Positions 22,329 through 25,612 of a stretch of DNA of 25,612 nucleotides are shown here, in pieces. Origin of the DNA: Saccoglossus kowalevskii (taxonomy: Eukaryota > Hemichordata > Enteropneusta > Harrimaniidae); assembly GCF_000003605.2 (NCBI RefSeq), contig NW_003120433.1, forward strand, positions 23,416-49,027, read 5' to 3'. The position numbers and the translations under genes are program-made. Within the stretch, counting starts at the first letter, position 1, and every line of letters begins with the position of its first letter. The notes under the pieces are model-generated. The model was not told where the DNA came from and did not search any database. It was given only the letters and a program-made list of their open reading frames with translations.

Positions 22329-23484
22329 AAAATCCGTTTGTATTTCAACATAATTAAACTATATAATTCTCCCAGGAATCATTTTGGGTGGCATAGATGC
22401 TGAGAGAAATAAATTTATTTGCCAAATTACAAATAAAACAATTGACGTCATCTCATTTGTAAGCGGACACTTACTTCGGTTAGTCTGGTATTTCCCTATT
22501 AATCAGCGATGTAATTGCTGTATTTAAACATGGTTTCTGTATTTACATAGAATTTCCGAGAATTAGGTCATTACCAGGAATTCTTGTTCTTTTATTTCTT
22601 TCATTGTTGTGTTCATGATATCTTAGTACACGACCACAATATCGCCATCTACGGCAGCATCACTAGATATATACCTACTTTTGATTTCTTTTTTTCCATC
22701 CCGCTTTAATTATTGAGAGTACTGACGCAAGAGGGCGAGGTTTTGGAGTAAAATTTTAAGTTGTTTCTTTTTTCAAACGTTGTATACGTTAGACGTTGGT
22801 GACAAATGTCTATTTGTCGACAGGCATCAGGTTGCTGCTGATTGTCGCTACGTATAAATGAGAATGGTTAAGACCTTTATAATTGTTTTAATAATTACGT
22901 TATAAGTGAACGGTATTTGGCTGGGATAAGTCATTACTCTCGAGCATTGCGGCGTACTATCCGTGAACGTGAATCTTTCTGAATGAAATGAATACAGTGT
23001 CGGTAAATTAGACGGACAATTAATGTGGCGATCAAGCAGTGAACAACTGTGAAAAAAACGTTACCATAGGGAAGTTAATTCTATTTAGTTGGACTGAAGT
23101 GTGGACATTTTTTTCTCCGCAGATTTTCTATGATTATTAAACTTACTAATTCATTCTCACTCCAACTGTGTTTTAAAAAAAATATCCGTTTTAGAACACG
23201 GGGGTTATTTTCTTTACCTTACAAAAAATAAATGACTGAATCACAAATTACTGAAAATACTACAACATGGAATTTTTTCTTTATGCTAATTGCAGTGTAT
23301 ATACTGCTTCATTCAATGTTGCGACGGACGCATCTACCTCTGCACATCAGTCCATCAATAATGTACCTGATGTCTAGTGTGTATTTCTTCTGTTCTCTGC
23401 CGTTACTATGAGTAGTTTCCACACTATTTAATGTATAGTCTGTAGGGACTACTACGCATGTATATTACAATGAAAGTCAATAAT
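22329..23484. other. Probable intergenic divergent region
   Basis: No coding exon is recognised. It separates the - strand candidate exon from the + strand TRPC-like exon. It contains a CRE (22443-22450), a CCGTAGATGGCGA word on the - strand near 22645, and several A/T runs. If both flanking exons are first exons, it holds their two promoters. Confidence 0.45.
22443..22450. promoter_or_regulatory. CRE octamer TGACGTCA upstream of the - strand candidate exon
   Basis: A perfect CREB/ATF palindrome 115 bp upstream of the ATG at 22328 on the - strand, a typical promoter-proximal distance. A second perfect copy lies at the TRPC-like exon (23820-23827). Function is inferred from motif and position only. 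Confidence 0.35.
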
Positions 23485-23629
23485 TAGGTAGCGGATCTAG
23501 GGTTCTTGTGGTCCGGACCTCCCGTTAAAAAAATATTCAATTTGTGTTTGTATAATATAAAAAAATCATTAACTTAGTCTGGGGATTTTAAAGTTTGGAC
23601 CCCCCCTAAAAATCCTGTATCCGCCCCTG
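23485..23629. mobile_element. MITE-like repeat, about 145 bp, with eroded terminal inverted repeats
   Basis: The left end near 23487 reads AGGTAGCGGATCTAGG. The right end, read on the other strand from 23629, is CAGGGGCGGATACAGGA. The two share the GCGGAT..AGG core. Inside them, GGTCCGGACCTCCC on the left mirrors the GGACCCCCCC block on the right. The layout resembles non-autonomous DNA elements with CAGGGGCGGAT-type termini, which I associate with hAT elements. I could not find a clear 8-bp target duplication, so the superfamily is tentative. It sits about 160 bp upstream of the TRPC-like reading frame. Confidence 0.55.
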
Positions 23630-23785
23630 TTACAGTTTATCATGTTTAGACTAGATCTATTGTGGTTTGTTCGGCCTTGTCCATACAATTTTGGGTCAAG
23701 TAATGGAATAACTCTCTATCATCTAATTTGATCAGGAAGACAATCTGATTAAAAATACGTTTTCCGATATTGAGATATTGTATAG

Positions 23786-24085
23786 ATGGCATTAGCCAAT
23801 GGCAGTCGCCCATCTCAGGTGACGTCATATCTGGTTGGACCGACATTTAAGGGCGGTTTCACCAAACTCGAGGTAACACGCCACGAACCGTACAATCAGA
23901 AGTATCTTTTTTATCGACACAGTTGCGAGGAATCAATGGAATCGAATGCAAAGGGAATTCATTTAGAGAAAATCCGTCGTTACCGAGAGAAGGATTACCA
24001 TGACAACACACATACCGAGGAAGAAAGAGAATTTTTCGAAGCAGTGGAACAAGGTAATACAGGGGTGGTGCAGGAACTCGTACAG
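23786..24085 (+). CDS. First coding exon of a TRPC-like cation channel (partial gene)
   Basis: The frame encodes 100 residues and ends in phase 0 at a CAG/GTAACT donor (GT at 24086). An in-frame TAG immediately precedes the ATG at 23786, so this is an initiating exon unless an acceptor lies within it. The last 25 residues (EEEREFFEAVEQGNTGVVQE, then LVQ) match the opening ankyrin helix pair of TRPC channels, which are plasma-membrane calcium-permeable channels acting downstream of phospholipase C. The first 50 residues are not recognised. A second in-frame Met at 23936, just before the charged stretch leading to the ankyrin motif, would give a 50-codon exon and fits the promoter motifs at 23796-23856 better. 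The rest of the gene lies outside the window. Another ankyrin-repeat protein is possible. Confidence 0.55.
23796..23856 (+). promoter_or_regulatory. CCAAT / CRE / GC-box cluster
   Basis: Within 61 bp lie CCAAT (23796-23800), a perfect CRE TGACGTCA (23820-23827) and GGGCGG (23851-23856), with ATTTAAG just before the GC box. This looks like a proximal promoter for the + strand gene, placing the start site perhaps near 23870-23920. It overlaps the upstream half of the open frame, so translation would then begin at the Met at 23936. The motifs are seen; promoter activity is inferred. Confidence 0.4.
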
Positions 24086-25612
24086 GTAACTACTAGTTAA
24101 ACTCTTCGGTTTCCATAAACATAATGTTTATACCACTCGACCTCTGGCGTTAACAGACTATGTTGTCTATATACCATCGAGAGTATAGATATTCTGTGTT
24201 GTCATGTTCATCATGACTTAGTATTTACATTAATATATATTTCTTGAAATGTTCGCGTCTTCTTCCCTGTCAATCATATAAGCTGACCGATTAGAGAGTA
24301 ATAACGTTGAAGAGAATTCATTCAGCGCTTTACTGTCCATAATAGTACTAATATATTTTGAATAGTTGCCTAGGACAACGATTTCCAATCTATATCTATT
24401 AGCTATTATAATTTCAAGGTTGATCCTTCCGACCAGCGTTTATTTATTTATTTATTTCCTGTACTCGTTGCCAATTAAAATATATTCTTGTACCGTATGT
24501 ATAACTTTCTCGAATACAATTTGGTAAAATTTTGTAAACTGGTAAATTATTCTTCAACATTTAATTTTAAACTAACCAAATGCCTTTCAGGATATGATGG
24601 TGTTTTCTATTCACTCAATTTGTGTACTGTTTTTCCCATGAGCAGGCGCGAAGAGTTGCCGTAGTTACCATGCATTTAAAGTGTTGTGAGCAAAATTTAC
24701 AACGTAATAACTGAATTCTTAGTTTTGATCTGTCAACGTTAATCTCTCAGTGTGTAATGGATTTTTTGTGTCTCATTGTTCGTGGTTCATTGTTCGTTAT
24801 TGAGAAAGCTATCTGGATGCTGTGTTCCTGTATGCATCTACAATTTCTGAATTATAATCATAAATGATACTTAGAGTACAGCTGTTCAAATGGTGTAAAT
24901 TTCATGACTCATGCTGCTTTGGTGGTGTTTACCTATTCAGTTTTAAAATGTTTACACAACTTACAGTTTAGTTTTTAATTTTCTTTGGTTGTTTTTGTAC
25001 AGTACAATCAAAATTGACGACGTCCAAATCAGTTCTAATATATCAATTTTATAAATACACATTTCAACTGTTTTAATATTTAAATATTTGATGAGATCAG
25101 AGAACTGTTATAACCGGGAAATTAAACACGATTGACAATCATTATATTGCAAACATCATCAATATACTTGTATCGTATTTATATTGTAAAATAATCCCAG
25201 GCAAAAGTTTTGTGTTTCAATTATAAGTGTACATTTGTATTTTCATTATGATTTCCACTTATATATATATATTATCAATGGCACACAACAGCACGGCGCA
25301 CCGAATATATCATTGCTTGAATTATTAAAACAGCAATATACTCCCTCACATCAGCAACACTTTATTTCTCGCTCAATATGTACGTAATTGAAATACACAG
25401 TTGACAGAAAGAAGTAGTTTATCAAAATGGTAATCAAAAAATAAAATAATGGTACGTGAAGAATTTCAATATACCATTAAATCAATTAGCTATGTTTTGA
25501 TTTGTATGGCAATATGTTGTCATGGAAACTAGTCTGTAATCTACATACTCATTAACTCGTACGGTAAATAGAAATGAGATGAGATTATTGGATTATTTGT
25601 TAGTGTGCATTT
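24086..25612 (+). other. Probable first intron of the TRPC-like gene (start only)
   Basis: It begins with the GT donor at 24086 and shows no recognisable ankyrin-encoding exon up to the window end. Possible acceptors (for example TGCCTTTCAG ending near 24590) lead only to short non-ankyrin frames. The sequence is AT-rich with a (TTTA)n run and a TA run near 25258-25273. Confidence 0.5.
24439..24457. repeat. (TTTA)n microsatellite
   Basis: About five TTTA tetranucleotides in perfect tandem, located in the probable TRPC-like intron. Confidence 0.85.

Noticed and set aside
23646-23846. 66-codon - strand frame overlapping the TRPC-like exon
   Set aside because: Its opposite strand holds the better-supported TRPC-like frame and promoter motifs; the peptide has no recognisable features.
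24593-24643. Possible second exon after a TTTCAG acceptor
   Set aside because: In the correct phase the frame gives only 16 residues without ankyrin character before a stop, so it is unlikely to be the next TRPC exon.

Overview
The window is animal nuclear DNA: long AT-rich, gene-poor stretches, intron-style splice signals, a decayed LINE, minisatellites and two recognisable metazoan gene families. CpG looks undepleted by eye between genes, which suggests an invertebrate (a lophotrochozoan, hemichordate or similar), but the species cannot be fixed from this sequence. Nothing prokaryotic (operons, CRISPR, IS elements) is present.

Layout. Positions 1-7450 are non-coding, with short motif duplications (2474-2574), a 91-bp minisatellite (4091-4691) and scattered regulatory-looking motifs. 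Positions 7450-8405 carry the 3' part of a dead non-LTR retrotransposon on the + strand. Positions 8411-16979 are a long gene desert with several palindromes and hairpins. Two copies of a 25-bp repeat lie at 16980 and 17306. On the - strand, 18184-20064 is one complete coding exon for a 626-residue BTB-BACK-Kelch (KLHL-type) protein, preceded by a strong splice acceptor. A nearly perfect 49-bp x 16 minisatellite (20258-21040) lies about 170 bp upstream of that acceptor. A candidate - strand coding exon ending in a GTAAGT donor lies at 22131-22328. On the + strand, a MITE-like repeat (23485-23629) is followed by a CCAAT/CRE/GC-box cluster and a first coding exon (23786-24085) that resembles the N-terminus of TRPC cation channels. 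The rest of the window is probably its first intron.

The KLHL protein is expected to be a substrate adaptor for Cullin-3 ubiquitin ligase. The TRPC-like gene would encode a plasma-membrane cation channel. There is no evidence that the two work together. The 22.1-24.1 kb region looks like a divergent promoter region, with a perfect CRE near each of two outward-facing candidate exons. I found no clear new biological system. The strongest leads are the very young minisatellite in the probable 5' intron of the KLHL gene, the unexplained - strand exon and its possible upstream-ORF relation to the KLHL start, and the uncertain start of the TRPC-like gene.
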